From Gnetum montanum (lineage: Eukaryota > Streptophyta > Gnetopsida > Gnetales > Gnetaceae), in NCBI GenBank assembly GCA_015680685.1, contig MNCI01010839.1:1260025-1280364 (forward strand): a stretch of 20,340 nt of DNA, in the 5' to 3' direction. Both the position numbers and the translations under genes were made by a program. Below the pieces are notes generated by a model. That model saw only the letters and a program-made list of their open reading frames with translations, ran no database searches and was not told the DNA's origin. Below, one piece after another: positions 1-9,983 of the stretch (within the stretch, counting starts at the first letter, position 1; the number at the start of each line of letters is the position of its first letter).

Positions 1-1578
1 TGTCGTATGCCTTCGTGATATCCAGCTTGAGACATAGTCCCGGAAATCCCGTGGTGCGGAGGGAGTGAATGACCTCCTGCATAAGAAGGACCTGGTCCTG
101 GAGGGTCCTACCCGGGACGAAACCCGCCTGATTGTGGCCAACCAACCTAGGCAGGAGGGGGCCAAGGCGGTTGACCAGGAGTTTGGAGAAAATGCGGATG
201 AGGACATTGCACACACCAATAGGGCGAAAGTGCTCTGGGCGGTGCGCGTTCAGCTGCTTGGGGATGCAGATGATGCGGGAGCAATTGAGCTCGCGTCACA
301 CCTACCGTCTAGCCAGCATGACGTTAAAAGCATCCAGGAGATTGGGGCCCACAATGTCCAAAAAAGCTTTGAAGAACTCCAGGGACCAACCGTCCGGGCC
401 CGACGCTTTACCGCCGGGCATGTTGTTGATGGTGGTGGTCAGTTCGGTCATGGAGAAGGGAGCTAGAAGGCGCAAATTGTCCGCGGCCGTGAGCACCTTT
501 GCCACAGGGACCGAGATGGGCCGGGCGGCGCACTTGGCCCAAATCTGCCCCCAGTAGCCACAGAGCTCGTCCGCGATCCCCTGCGGATCAGTAACCACCA
601 CCCTAGCCTGGGAGCGGAGGCTGCGAATGCAGGTATCACCCCGGGTCTTGGCCATGGCGAAGAAGAACTTCGTATGCTGGTCCCCCTCGCGGAGCCACCG
701 AACCCGAGACCGCTGCCGCCAATAGAGCTCCTCCTCGCTGTCGAGACTCTGGAGTTGGCGAAGGAGGCGCATCTCTTCCGTGTGCAGGTCCTCCCCGTTC
801 TCTTGCCGCACCTGGATGCGATCGAGCTGCGCCCGAGCCAGCTTGTGGCTCGCTCGAAATGAAAACTTCTCCCCCACCGGGAGAGCCCGGATGGCCCACT
901 TGAGCCGATGAAGGGCCTCCTTGAGGAAGGTCCGGGGGTCCACCTGACCCGGTCGGTAGTCGGCCCAGACATCTTCCACCAGCGGGCGAAGCCACGGCTT
1001 GGCCAACCACGAAGGTTTAAACCGAAAGGGGCGTGGGGCCCAGGGCGGGGACGGGCCAATGGACACCACGAGCGAGCGGTGGTCAGAAGCAGCCCTCTCC
1101 TGCCCAGTCACGGTGATAGTAGCGCTAAGGAGCAGAGCGGAACTCACACACACCCGATCGATACGGGTGAGAACCCGGTGCACCCCCCGCCGCTGGTTAC
1201 ACCAAGTAAAACGGCAATTCGCAATGGGCAGATCAACAAGAGACAAGCGCTCCAGGAACTCCATGAAATCAGGCGCACCTGGAGGGGGGGGCCGCCCCCC
1301 AGATTTCTCCCAGGGGTACAACTGCTGATTAAAGTCACCAACAACCACCCAGGAGCTGTGGTTCGGCACCAGCAAGGCCACCCGATTCAGCTCTTGGAGC
1401 CGTAGCTCCCATGCCTGCGCCCCATAGAAATTTGTCAGCCAAAATCCATGGGTATGGAAGTGAACCGTGATGGTCCATGGGGAGGCATCCACCAGACTAG
1501 ATGCCGGCCGAGCAAGAATAGCCAGGCCACCGGCCCGGCCCTGGCAGGGGTGCAGGTACATGGTCCAGTCCGTCCAAC
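1..1578 (-). mobile_element. 5'-truncated L1-type LINE fragment
   Basis: A non-LTR retrotransposon lies on the minus strand. Its 5' end is at about 1578 and it runs off the left edge, so the 3' end and poly(A) tail are not visible. Coding content is the endonuclease followed by the first part of reverse transcriptase. The stretch is clearly richer in G and C than the rest of the window, and composition changes abruptly at the junction near 1576, where LTR A sequence begins. The first part of the endonuclease is missing, as expected for a 5'-truncated LINE that inserted into an existing LTR. The other half of that LTR would lie left of the window. Confidence 0.9.
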
Positions 1579-1645
1579 CGCTTCGAGCATGTGTGTAACG
1601 CTTGGTAACCCAGTAACGAGTAGCGTTTGGTAATCCTAGTAGCAT
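1..1645 (-). pseudogene. LINE ORF2 (endonuclease-reverse transcriptase), partial, two in-frame stops
   Basis: This encodes the ORF2 polyprotein that nicks target DNA and copies the LINE RNA. The open stretch 1645-302 gives 447 residues. The first ~20 are translated LTR A sequence, and LINE protein starts near residue 22. APE-type endonuclease motifs are visible in order: GDFN (103-106), FTWCN (146-150), RIDR (161-164) and SDH (187-189). Next comes the linker typical of plant L1 elements, with WLREGD around 317-322, then the start of RT with KASGPDGW at 413-420. TAG (302-304) and TGA (296-298) interrupt the frame, separated by one codon. The same frame then continues to the window edge with FRPIGVCN, GFVPGRTLQDQ and LKLDITKAYD, the RT motif carrying the first catalytic Asp. 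Apart from the two stops and the missing start, it is well preserved. Open frames on the opposite strand are shadows. Confidence 0.9.
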
Positions 1646-1986
1646 TGCACTAGTTTAGGGTGTGTGCAGCAAGTGGGAACAGATACTGGTGCTAGGACAA
1701 TTAGAACTTAGTTAGTGAATAGTTAATGAAAGTTAGTTGTTTAGTTCTCTTCACCTTTCCCTACTAGCATAGGCATTAAAAAGATAAAATTTATAAAAAT
1801 CACATACCTCAAACTTACTTAACCATACAACCGTGATAATACAAGTAAGTTTGGGAGGACAACGATTGATTAACCTTAAGTGTTCCATTAAGGCACATAA
1901 GCACTTAGTCCTTGGAGTTTGACCGGATCGAGCGTGAGATGCTCGTATTTGTATGGTTGAGTGTAGGGGTACCTCGCCACTCATTA
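1576..1986 (+). repeat. LTR A, partial long terminal repeat (3' part)
   Basis: This aligns by eye with the reverse complement of the LTRs at 3604-4599 and 9985-10977, and directly with LTR D. Shared landmarks are the cttcgagca block at ~1582, the gtaacgagtagcgtttggta block, the paired cttacttaaccatac and gtaagt segments at ~1815-1850, and the end gggtacctcgccactcat. The 5' part, including U3 and the TATA box, is replaced by the LINE. The end reads CTCATTA instead of CTCATCA. No tRNA-Asp primer site follows, so this is not the 5' LTR of the sequence to its right. It is a solo or 3' LTR remnant sitting in the Tat-like pol. Confidence 0.85.
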
Positions 1987-1989
1987 GTG

Positions 1990-3310
1990 ATGGATTGCAT
2001 TGTGCCTATCACACAAATCACTGAGATTGCATCCATAGCCATAGTAAGCAGAACCTATAGAGGAGAATGGTATGATGACATCAAGGTGTAGCTTCTACAT
2101 GGTGAGCCTATGTAACATTTAACTACCACCCAAAAAGATGCAGTATGTAAACCTTCATGGTAGTATGTCATCATAGGTGATAACACATTATGTCGTAGAT
2201 CCTATGATGGCATACTAGTAACCTACGTAAGTGACAGTGAAGTGCAAACAATCATTAAGAAAGTCCATGAGGAACTATGTAGAGGTCACATAGCACCTAA
2301 GGCAATGGTGGTGAAAATTAGATGGTTAGACTATTATTGACCTTACATGGAGTGTGATTGTGTCTCAAGGGTCAAAACATGCAACATTTGTCAATGGCAT
2401 GGCAACCTAATGCATGTGCCACAAACTAAACTACACACAATGCAGGTCATGTGGCCATTCCAATGTTGGGGCCTGGACATCATTGGATTCATAATGTCTA
2501 AGTCCTCTATAGGGCATAGCTTCATAATAACTACAACTAAGTATTTCACCAAGTGGGTTGAGGCTATTCCCCTTAGTAAGACAACATTGCAACAAGTTTG
2601 CAAATTTGTGCTTAATAACATAGTGACCCATTATGACTTGCCCATGATCATAGTAATAGATCACAAGCCAGAATTTAACAGTGTCAAATCTAAAGCCTTT
2701 TGTGAGTGCTTTAGCATCAAACATTCCTTCTCATTGCCATATTACTCTCAAGTGAATGGCCAAGTGGAGGCCACTAACAAAGTCATTGTCAACCTTCTAA
2801 AGAAGATGCTAAGCAACAACAAATGATGATGGCACAAGCAACTAGTCTATGCACTCTAGTCCTACCACACAACATGCCGAATAGCCATAGGTAAGACATG
2901 TTACAACCTTGTTTATGAGTCTGAAGCAAATTTTCCACTTGAATTGCAGGTTCCATCACTCTAGGCATGATCCCCTTGAATTTTGTTGACCAAGTTTAGA
3001 CAATAAGTTAAGAATTGTAGACCTTGACTCAATAGAGGAGGAGCACATGAAGATGCTTGATTGCATTGAATGGTGCCAAGAAAAGCAATGACAAAAGCAT
3101 TATCATGACTAGCATTAGTGTCTAATTAAGAAAGGGGACCTAGTCCTCAACACCATTTACAAACATATAGAAAAATTCTTGGCCAATTGGGAAGGGCCTT
3201 TCTTGGTCATTAAGACCTATGACAATGTAGCATTTAAACTTGCTAATCAAGATAGGAATGAGTTTTCCAATCTAGTGAACCATTCATACCTAAAGCTACA
3301 CTATGTCTAG
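1990..3310 (+). pseudogene. Tat-like Ty3/gypsy pol 3' end: integrase, decayed
   Basis: This is the C-terminal part of a Ty3/gypsy polyprotein whose integrase would insert the cDNA copy. One frame can be followed from ~2040 to ~2960 with several stops, then a shifted frame runs to a stop at 3308-3310. Visible in order: a linker segment with WYDDIK (~2068) and RRSYDGILV (~2196); an HHCC zinc finger (His at ~2262 and ~2286, CNIC at ~2380); and the catalytic core. In the open part 2347-2826 the catalytic residues are D44 (GLDIIG), D105 and E141 (NGQVEATNK), an exact D,D35E spacing. The usual TDNG around the second Asp is replaced by IDHK. The C-terminal domain shows KKGDLVL and NWEGPF (~3181-3205). 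The wording resembles Tat/Retand-type integrases. The upstream RT and RNase H are cut off by LTR A. Confidence 0.88.
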
Positions 3311-3353
3311 TATGCCGTGCCGCACATTGATTTAACATGGTAAGCATCCATTT

Positions 3354-3598
3354 GCTATGATGTGAAGCTGATATAAGGTAAGCATTTATTTGCTACAATG
3401 TTAAATTGACATAGCAGTTCATCCACTATGACATTAAACTGGCATAACCCATATGCTATGATGTTAAATTGGCATCCACAACTCACATTCGCTATGACAC
3501 TAAGTTGGCACAACATTTATCCGCTATGATGTTAAACTAGCATAGCATTCATCTACTATGATGTTAAATTGGCATAGTATTCATTTGGTATGATGTTA
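3354..3598. repeat. ~32-bp hairpin minisatellite, left arm
   Basis: About eight degenerate tandem units of roughly 30-38 bp share the core CTATGATGTTAAACTGGCAT. The array begins about 45 bp after the pol stop, which places it in the presumed 3' untranslated region of the Tat-like element. Many units have GCTATG and CATAGC about 12 nt apart, so each can form a short stem. The array is interrupted at 3599-3603 by the target duplication of the inserted LTR retrotransposon and resumes at 10983. Confidence 0.9.
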
Positions 3599-3603
3599 CT
3601 AGC
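3599..3603. repeat. Target site duplication CTAGC, left copy
   Basis: CTAGC directly precedes TGATGAG of the element and is repeated directly after CTCATCA at 10978-10982. Five bases is the usual length for Ty3/gypsy integrases. Removing the element restores a normal minisatellite unit. Confidence 0.93.
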
Positions 3604-4460
3604 TGATGAGTGGCGAGGTACCCCTACACTCAACCATACGAAATGAGCGTAGCATGTGCGATCCGGTCGAACTCCACAAACTAAATGCCTAAACGCCCCA
3701 TGAAACACTTGGGGTTAATCATTCGTTGTCTTCCTAGACTTACTTGTTGTTGTCATGGTGTATGGTTAAGTAAGTTCGAGGTATATGATTTTTTTGGTCT
3801 TTTATGGTTTTATGTCTTCTATACTAAGAGCGAGGGGTTGGGAAACTAACTAACTCTAACTAAGAACCTAAGTCTAAATTAACTAGTGTCAGCATCCATT
3901 GCCACTTACCGTACACACCCTGAACTATGCAACTGTGGCTACCAAACGCTAATCGTTACTGGGATCACCACACATAATGCACGTGCTCGAAGTGGTCGTA
4001 CTGAGGCACCTAACTAGCCTAAGCGTGATGAGAAGCCAATTCCTTGACTAGCCATACACATCTATAGATGCTTGTAATCATGTCGTACTCATCTTGTGTT
4101 CTAGAAGACAAGGATGAGGGAATCTAATCGCGATGAGTAGCCGATTCCTTGGTTAGTCGTACACATTCGTCAATGCTCGTAACCAAGTTGTACTCATGCC
4201 ATGCTAATGCATGTAATAAATAATAGGTAGGAAATAACATGTAATAAACCTATTCCATGTACTGCAAGGTTTATCCACAAAGCTTGTCTTTATTGTCGTA
4301 CACAACTTGCGTTCAGGTACAAAGATGCTCGAATAAAGATACGTTCACTTGGGGACTCCTACTGTGGGTACATGGAAAATATTCTATCTCTGGAGTGATT
4401 AAACTGCTAGAGCTTCACTACTTCTAGCCTAGGATGAGAAATGAGGGGAGTGCTGACTTT

Positions 4461-4469
4461 TATTTATAG
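4461..4469 (-). promoter_or_regulatory. TATA box of LTR B
   Basis: CTATAAATA on the minus strand lies just downstream of the GATATC-rich segment. The same box occurs at the matching place in LTR C and LTR D, which supports it as the Pol II promoter of the family. Confidence 0.7.
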
Positions 4470-4500
4470 ATTTGGTGGTGGACCGCGATATGGTATACAC

Positions 4501-4588
4501 GATATCGCAGGGGACGACGTGATATCGCGTACGCGATATCATGTACGTGATATCGCATGGGATGCGATATCGCAGTGCATGCGATATC
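4501..4588. promoter_or_regulatory. GATATC palindrome cluster in U3 of LTR B
   Basis: Six GATATC sites start at 4501, 4521, 4535, 4549, 4566 and 4583. The pair at 4521-4540 forms the perfect 20-nt palindrome GATATCGCGTACGCGATATC. The cluster lies upstream of the TATA box in the U3 orientation, where transcription factor sites are expected. Regulatory function is inferred from position and from retention in three LTRs. Confidence 0.6.
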
Positions 4589-4599
4589 ACATCTCATCA

Positions 4600-4608
4600 T
4601 ACCCCCAT
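4600..4608 (-). promoter_or_regulatory. Polypurine-tract-like site next to the 3' LTR
   Basis: On the minus strand the sequence reads ATGGGGGTA directly before the LTR start TGATGAG. This is where the plus-strand primer of an LTR retrotransposon is made. It is short and contains two T bases, so it is a modest example, but its position is right. Confidence 0.6.
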
Positions 4609-6334
4609 GACTGAATGAAAAATCATCCTCGAGTTCCTTACAATAATATCAGGTAGGTATGGAATTATTGAGGGGAATGGAACTAATGGGATGACATGTG
4701 AACAGATCATTATTACAAGACTTGACAAAACTGGTGTTCATGACAACAAAGGTGAACACCTTATTACAATGACATCAGGCCTTTGTTGACAGCTGAGAAA
4801 GAGAGAGAGAAAGAAGTGTTGCTATTGCCAACGCCAACCTTCATTGTCCATCTGTAAGCGCACCATCAATCTTGCTCCTTGCATTGTTGCTTCTAGCACG
4901 GCTCCACTCCAAGTGTTTGCTCCAGATCCAATCCGTTGTTGAATGATTTCCATCTGCACACATAACACAATCATATATTATCAAGGGTAATTGATTCATC
5001 ATGTAATTGATACCTTGCTTCGGTGTAAACTCATTGGCTAGGTTGTGGTATGGCTGATATGGATCTGGGAATATGTGACTGATGAATATTGAAGGTGTAG
5101 GGGTTAGGAAGAAAATCAAAAATTTTGGGGCTAGGAGAAAATCAAAAAAATCAAGCCCCATACCCCCATGACTAATCGCAAACCTCTGGTAGCATTAGAA
5201 TGGAGAAGGAAGAGGAGTAAGAAAGATAGATAAAAAGGAACAACTATGGCATCGATGAAATGGATGTCAAGATGGAAATGAACAAAATAAAATTAATTGA
5301 AAAATGTTAAGGGAAGGAATTAAACTAAGGCTCCAAATAGGAATGTCAATGGGTCCTCCCCAAAGTAGGCTCATGCCCTTAATGCCCTGACAAACCCACA
5401 TTCAAAGAGTCCGCAGGCCTTGGGAATGTCATTTGGAACAAGAGTTAAAGTCTTAACCACAAGAATTCACCAAAAAGAAAAAAATGCACAACCAAAATAT
5501 ATACACTAATGATACAACCAGAAATGAGGTGAACAATGGAGAGAAGGATGAAGAGAAGAGAATGGAATGGAATCCCAAGAACAAGGTGGTATACAGCCCC
5601 TTGTGTATTTGATGATTAATGTGACTTGGCAAATCTCATTCCAACTCCGGCCTTAAACAAACCACATCCAATGACCTCGCATCAACACATTTGGTTAAAC
5701 CATCCACTTGGGCAACAAGAATGCACGCTCGAAGAGCCACCACCATTTCGATGAAACAAAGGAGAGAATGGGAAGCGAGAAGGGCCTTAGTTAGAGGAAA
5801 CACTTTTGGTTTCATAACTAGTGCTTGTAGCCCAAGTTTATTCCTCTAAGGGGTGTGCTTTGAATTCTCACTTGGTTTTTTTTGTTTTATGTTTTTATGT
5901 GTGAGAACCACACCATGCAAAAACTTCTTATTTTTATTGTCTTTGCTTCCGATAATTGGGTAGCATTGGAATGGTAAGAAAACTGAAGAAGAATCATTTA
6001 AGCACCCAAGAGAATGAGCAACACAAAAGCATCAAGTTCCTTTGAAGTCACATCCTTTTCAATCCATGAGTCCTTCCTTAGTTTAAGAAATCCCCAGTCA
6101 CTGATTTGTTAAAGTTCTTATTAGAAAGGGACTGTACATTTCCAAGCTGAGAGAAACCATAGAAATTGGTGGATGGATGGATGAAGTGGTCTCATTGCCT
6201 GCCATATCAAAAGAAACATACCTTAGTATCAACATTGTGACTTAAAGGTAAAAACCAAACATTGGCAATCAATATGAAAATAGTTCATACCATCATGAAG
6301 AATGCTTATTATGGGACAAACTTACAGGGTGGAT

Positions 6335-6348
6335 CACACACACACACA
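6335..6348. repeat. (CA)7 microsatellite
   Basis: A perfect CA dinucleotide run in the noncoding internal region of the nested element. Confidence 0.9.
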
Positions 6349-6387
6349 AAAATTGAAAAAGTATAACGATGATGTAAAAAAGTAACG

Positions 6388-6492
6388 AGAAAAGTTAAAG
6401 AAATTTGTAAAACAAAAAGTAGAAAAGTTAAAGAAATTTGTAAAACAAAAATGTGTAAAACAAAAACATGTAAAACAAAAACATGTAAAAAA
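6388..6492. repeat. A-rich short tandem repeat
   Basis: A ~31-bp segment (gaaaagttaaagaaatttgt followed by aaaacaaaa) is duplicated, then shorter units of about 15 bp (gtaaaacaaaaacat) follow. Its reverse complement gives a low-complexity Phe/Leu/Cys-rich open frame at 6548-6309, which is an artefact of the repeat. Confidence 0.8.
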
Positions 6493-6522
6493 AAACTTAA
6501 AAGAATTGAGGGCCCCATATGA

Positions 6523-9500
6523 TTAGCATAGGTGGCCATCTCCCCCATGACTAAGTTGTAAGGGAGAGATCCAAAATAATGAGCGTCTGTTTGAATTTTG
6601 TAAAAGTGCCCAACTTCTCCTAATTGATGATCTTAGATTGAGGGAAGGAAGTTGAGAACACTCATATTCCAATGCGTCTATGCATTCATTGTTGACATGG
6701 GTTTCCTTAGTTCGTTCCATGCATATTTGTCTACTCCTAGTAGTTGTCAACCACGGGATGTCTTCTACTGGTTGTGTGGTTGCTACATACAGGCATCTTT
6801 GTTTCAATGTTTCTTGGGTACACCTGTTACATGGAGGCATTCCCTCCATGTCATCACCCGATGAATCACTGTATGTGATGCATGGAACTTTCCTCTTCTC
6901 GATCTTTCCACATATGTTTATCTTAGAGATTTCCAAGGAAAGATCGCGGATCCTAAGGCATGCGTCTACTGTACTAAGCCATGCCCTTTCCATTATAATC
7001 GGGAAGTTCCCTTCGTTGTTGTTCACTTCAATCACTAGAAAATTAGCTGTGTAAGACGAACCACACACAGTGGTGATGATGTCCTCCACCAATCCCAAGG
7101 GAATGGTGATGGAATGGTTTGCGAGCTCTAGTTGAATGTTGCTCTTCGTGAGTTGGGGCAAGTTCTAGGCATGATACATCTCTCGTGAAATTAAGTTGAC
7201 TCTGGAACCTGAGTTAAGAAGAGCCCTATGTGGTTTATTTTCAATGATCTGCAAATAGATTAAGGAACTCGTAGGGTCAGTTAGCTTCCTGGGAAGGTGG
7301 CCCACCTTGATCCAGTCAGTTACGGTATGCATTAACATAACTGTATGCGTTACGCTCTGTTGGACTGAAGGGTGCTCCGAAGTGTTAGATGGTGGAGGAG
7401 TGTTCATGGCCTCAACTGCTAGTTGTTGCAAGAGTTTATCTGGGCTTTTAGTTCTAAAGTAAGGTCTTCTCTTTTTATAGTTGTCAGAACCAGCAGCAGG
7501 TTGGATATTTACAGCTCTCGTAGCATGACATTGCTATGGTTGAGGAGGAAGTTCCCCTTGCATTGTTGGAGTAGGAGGTGTTATGGGAACTACCTATGGT
7601 GGAAGAGGTGCGGATGGATTAGGAGGATGGAACGAGTGTGAGATGTCTCCCAGAGGAGAAGGAGTCCTTCTGAAGTACTCTCGAACTTGGTAGTGATGGT
7701 TGGGTGTTGAGTGATTCATAGAGTCACTTGGAGAAATCAGCTACTGCACATAATAACCATAAGGACCGGGCTGCCAATAAGGGTACTGTTGTGTTGGCGG
7801 TGGCATCCCCCATGACTGTGGGTATTGCCACTACTGATGCTATCCGATGGGTAGTGGTGGAGTTCCACTTGGATAATACGTTAAGGGTTGGTGGAACTGC
7901 CTTGGGTTACCTTGTGGATAAGGTAACCTTCGAGGTGTTTGCCGTTGGTTAAGTCTTGGATTAAGTGCGTACACCCCAGACTCCTGTAGATGTGAGATGA
8001 TGGGGCAACATCCCTTAGGATGGTTATAATGTCAGATCTCACATCCATCATTATCGTCTGAATCAGAATCCTCAGCCACATCGGAGTTAGTGATTTTTCC
8101 CTTACCCTTGTTATGTGTAGGGCCTAAATCTCTCCACTTTTTCTTACCTTTGTCACTACTTTGTTCAACCTTAGACTCTTCTACAATTTTCAAGACTGTT
8201 TCAATTTTTGAGTCTAAGGAATCCCATATTTGGTCTACCTTGGCTGATACCTTGGTTATTAATTAATTTTTGGATCGGCAAAGTTTTCCGATTCACCAAC
8301 TCTTCGATTGATGACTCATCCTCTTCATCACAAAATTTCACTCCCTTCTTTCGAAGGGAGGGATCGCAGTTGTACTCTTCCACACTTTCCCTTTTGCGTA
8401 GCTTACCCTCTTCATTTGCTACTTGCTCCAACAAGCTACGTACTTCATGGGCTCTAAGTTGTAAGAGTCTCCCCTGGGCATAAGTCTCAAGGGTTCTTCT
8501 AGTTTCATTCCTTAGCCCATCCACGATGTGGTGAAGTTGATCTCACTGAGCATACCCATGGCCTGGGCAATGATGTAACAATGTGTAATAGTAGGCCACG
8601 GCAGCATCCAAGGGTTCATGTGTACCTTGCTTCCAGCCTTGGATTTGCTTACGCAAATTGAACACTCTAGAGTACGTTTGATACTTTTCGTTGAACAGTT
8701 CTAGCATCGTACTCCACCTCCTGATGGTTTCTAGTTCTAAGGACTGGTACCAGCTTTCTGCTTCTTTGGTGAGTGTCCTTGGGAACAACTTAAGTTTTTG
8801 CCACTCATTTTCTATATTTTGCAAGGCACAAGCATCGTGGAATGCCTGTAAATGATTTTGCAGATCAGCATTGTATGCCCTTTCAAACTGTGGGATATTA
8901 TTCATGTCTAATCATTTGATCCGGATATCCTTTAAATGCCTTGTGGGAATCCTAACTGCCTCTGTTATGTCAAGCATACTTTGGATTGTGAGTAGGGGCT
9001 CATCATGATCATCTCTTTCATGATGCCTGTGATGTCTGCGTTATTCCCTACTCTCCCTACGTCCTTGCCCTTGTCCTTTCTCTCGACTTCCCCATCGAGG
9101 TCTTTTATCCTTTTTACCTTTATCCTCACCTTTATGTTCATGGTGGCTGCACCCAGATGTGGAAGGAGAGGATGAGTGATGTGAAGAAGGGGAACCATTG
9201 CCATGACGATGTTTCTTGCCTTCTCTTCGGCTGCTACGACCCCGATCGTGATGCCGATCAAAGTGCCCGTCCTTAGCATGAGTGGTTGTTTCCCCTATGA
9301 ATAGCTAGTGTTCATGGGCATCAGAACCAGGGATATGTATCGTTGATCATAGGTTCTGATACTCAACCTCCTCACCATCGTTAGGAGGAGGAACATCATT
9401 TGTTAAAGAACTCGTGATAAGGGGTTCCTCATCTCCTATTTTGCTAAGGACGTGCGGGGCTTTGCCCTTCAGAAAAGCATGTTGACTCTCCTACTTTAAG

Positions 9501-9844
9501 TCTCTCATACGTTGGGCATCTGTGGGATAATAATCCCTTATGTTAGGATCTTCTACAACATATTCAAAAAATAATTCTTGTATGCCAATCTGTGCCAAGG
9601 CACAGAAAAGCATGCGAGAGACTGATCGATTTGGGGGTAACACAATGTTACCTTGCAAGTCTCTCCACCGTAGTTGTTCATCTTAATGGAGGATAAAAGT
9701 GAAGTCTAGAATATACTCATCGGGATGAGTATAAACTATCTTGTATTGTTTAGGATTTGGCTATTTTTAGTTATGTTTTTTATCTTGTCGACTGTCTCGG
9801 GTGTGGTCCGTAGGTGGTGAGTTGCTCTTATGAGAAGAAGGCAT
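6523..9844 (-). pseudogene. gag-protease polyprotein of the nested element, decayed
   Basis: The polyprotein would form the virus-like particle (gag) and cleave it (protease). I start it at the ATG at 9844-9842, ~120 bp after the primer site. One frame runs to about 8265 with scattered stops, then an indel between about 8250 and 8290 moves it to a second frame down to 6523. Visible in order: an N-terminal region with a His/Lys/Arg/Ser-rich basic stretch (~9260-9040); a retrotransposon gag capsid domain (8905-8205) with EAESWYQSLE and HHCPGHGYAQ; a Lys-rich segment; a zinc-knuckle-like CCHC at ~8045-8010, second Cys now TGA; a Pro/Gln/Tyr-rich linker; and an aspartic protease (7300-6880) with ALLNSGSRVNLIS and NFPIIMERAWL. 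The catalytic Asp of the usual D-S/T-G is Asn. Most stops are one transition from CAG, CAA, CGA or TGG. The wording is closest to Athila/Tat gag. Confidence 0.85.
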
Positions 9845-9965
9845 TTTGATTGGTGTGCTATTTCACCATTGTATAAATTTTTATGTGATTAACCTGAAGG
9901 TTCTTTAAGGCTCATAACGATGTGAGTGATATCCTTTATGTTCTATTTGACGCACAAACACTTAG

Positions 9966-9983
9966 TCCCTGGCAACGGCGCCA
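9966..9983 (-). promoter_or_regulatory. Primer binding site, tRNA-Asp type
   Basis: Minus strand TGGCGCCGTTGCCAGGGA starts one base after the 5' LTR. It is complementary to the 3' end of plant tRNA-Asp (ending GGCAACGGCGCCA) with one mismatch. This primer is common in Tat/Athila-type Ty3/gypsy elements and fixes the direction of the element as minus. Confidence 0.85.

Larger units (their letters stand above)
3604..4599 (-). repeat. LTR B (3' LTR of the nested element)
   Basis: This 996-bp LTR is bounded by TGATGAG and CTCATCA and aligns end to end with LTR C. Read on the minus strand it begins with a U3 that has six GATATC sites within ~90 bp (4501-4588), then a TATA box (4469-4461), then R and U5. 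It contains an internal direct repeat of about 75 bp starting at 4027 and 4132 (offset 105). Differences from LTR C are mostly C/T and G/A changes, many at sites that are CpG in one copy. Confidence 0.94.
4613..6520 (-). other. Noncoding internal region of the nested element (pol expected but absent)
   Basis: In an autonomous element RT, RNase H and integrase would lie downstream of the protease. Here ~1.9 kb shows no catalytic motif that I can find in any frame. It contains a GA-rich tract (4795-4814), a (CA)7 run (6335-6348) and an A-rich tandem repeat (6388-6492). The longest open stretch, 5161-4841 on the minus strand (106 residues), has no recognisable domain, and I do not call it a gene. 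The 11-mer CCCCCATGACT occurs three times at 4602, 5163 and 6542, with a fourth copy inside the coding part at 7807. Confidence 0.65.

Noticed and set aside
65-1405. Several open frames on the plus strand (133, 141, 165 and 109 codons) over the left end
   Set aside because: They lie opposite the LINE ORF2, which has clear endonuclease and RT motifs. GC-rich coding sequence often leaves the other strand open.
4841-5161. 106-codon open frame on the minus strand in the nested element
   Set aside because: There is no domain, a low-complexity start and no conservation evidence. It lies in the noncoding internal region.
6309-6548. 79-codon open frame on the minus strand
   Set aside because: It is made by the A-rich short tandem repeat at 6388-6492 and the CA run.
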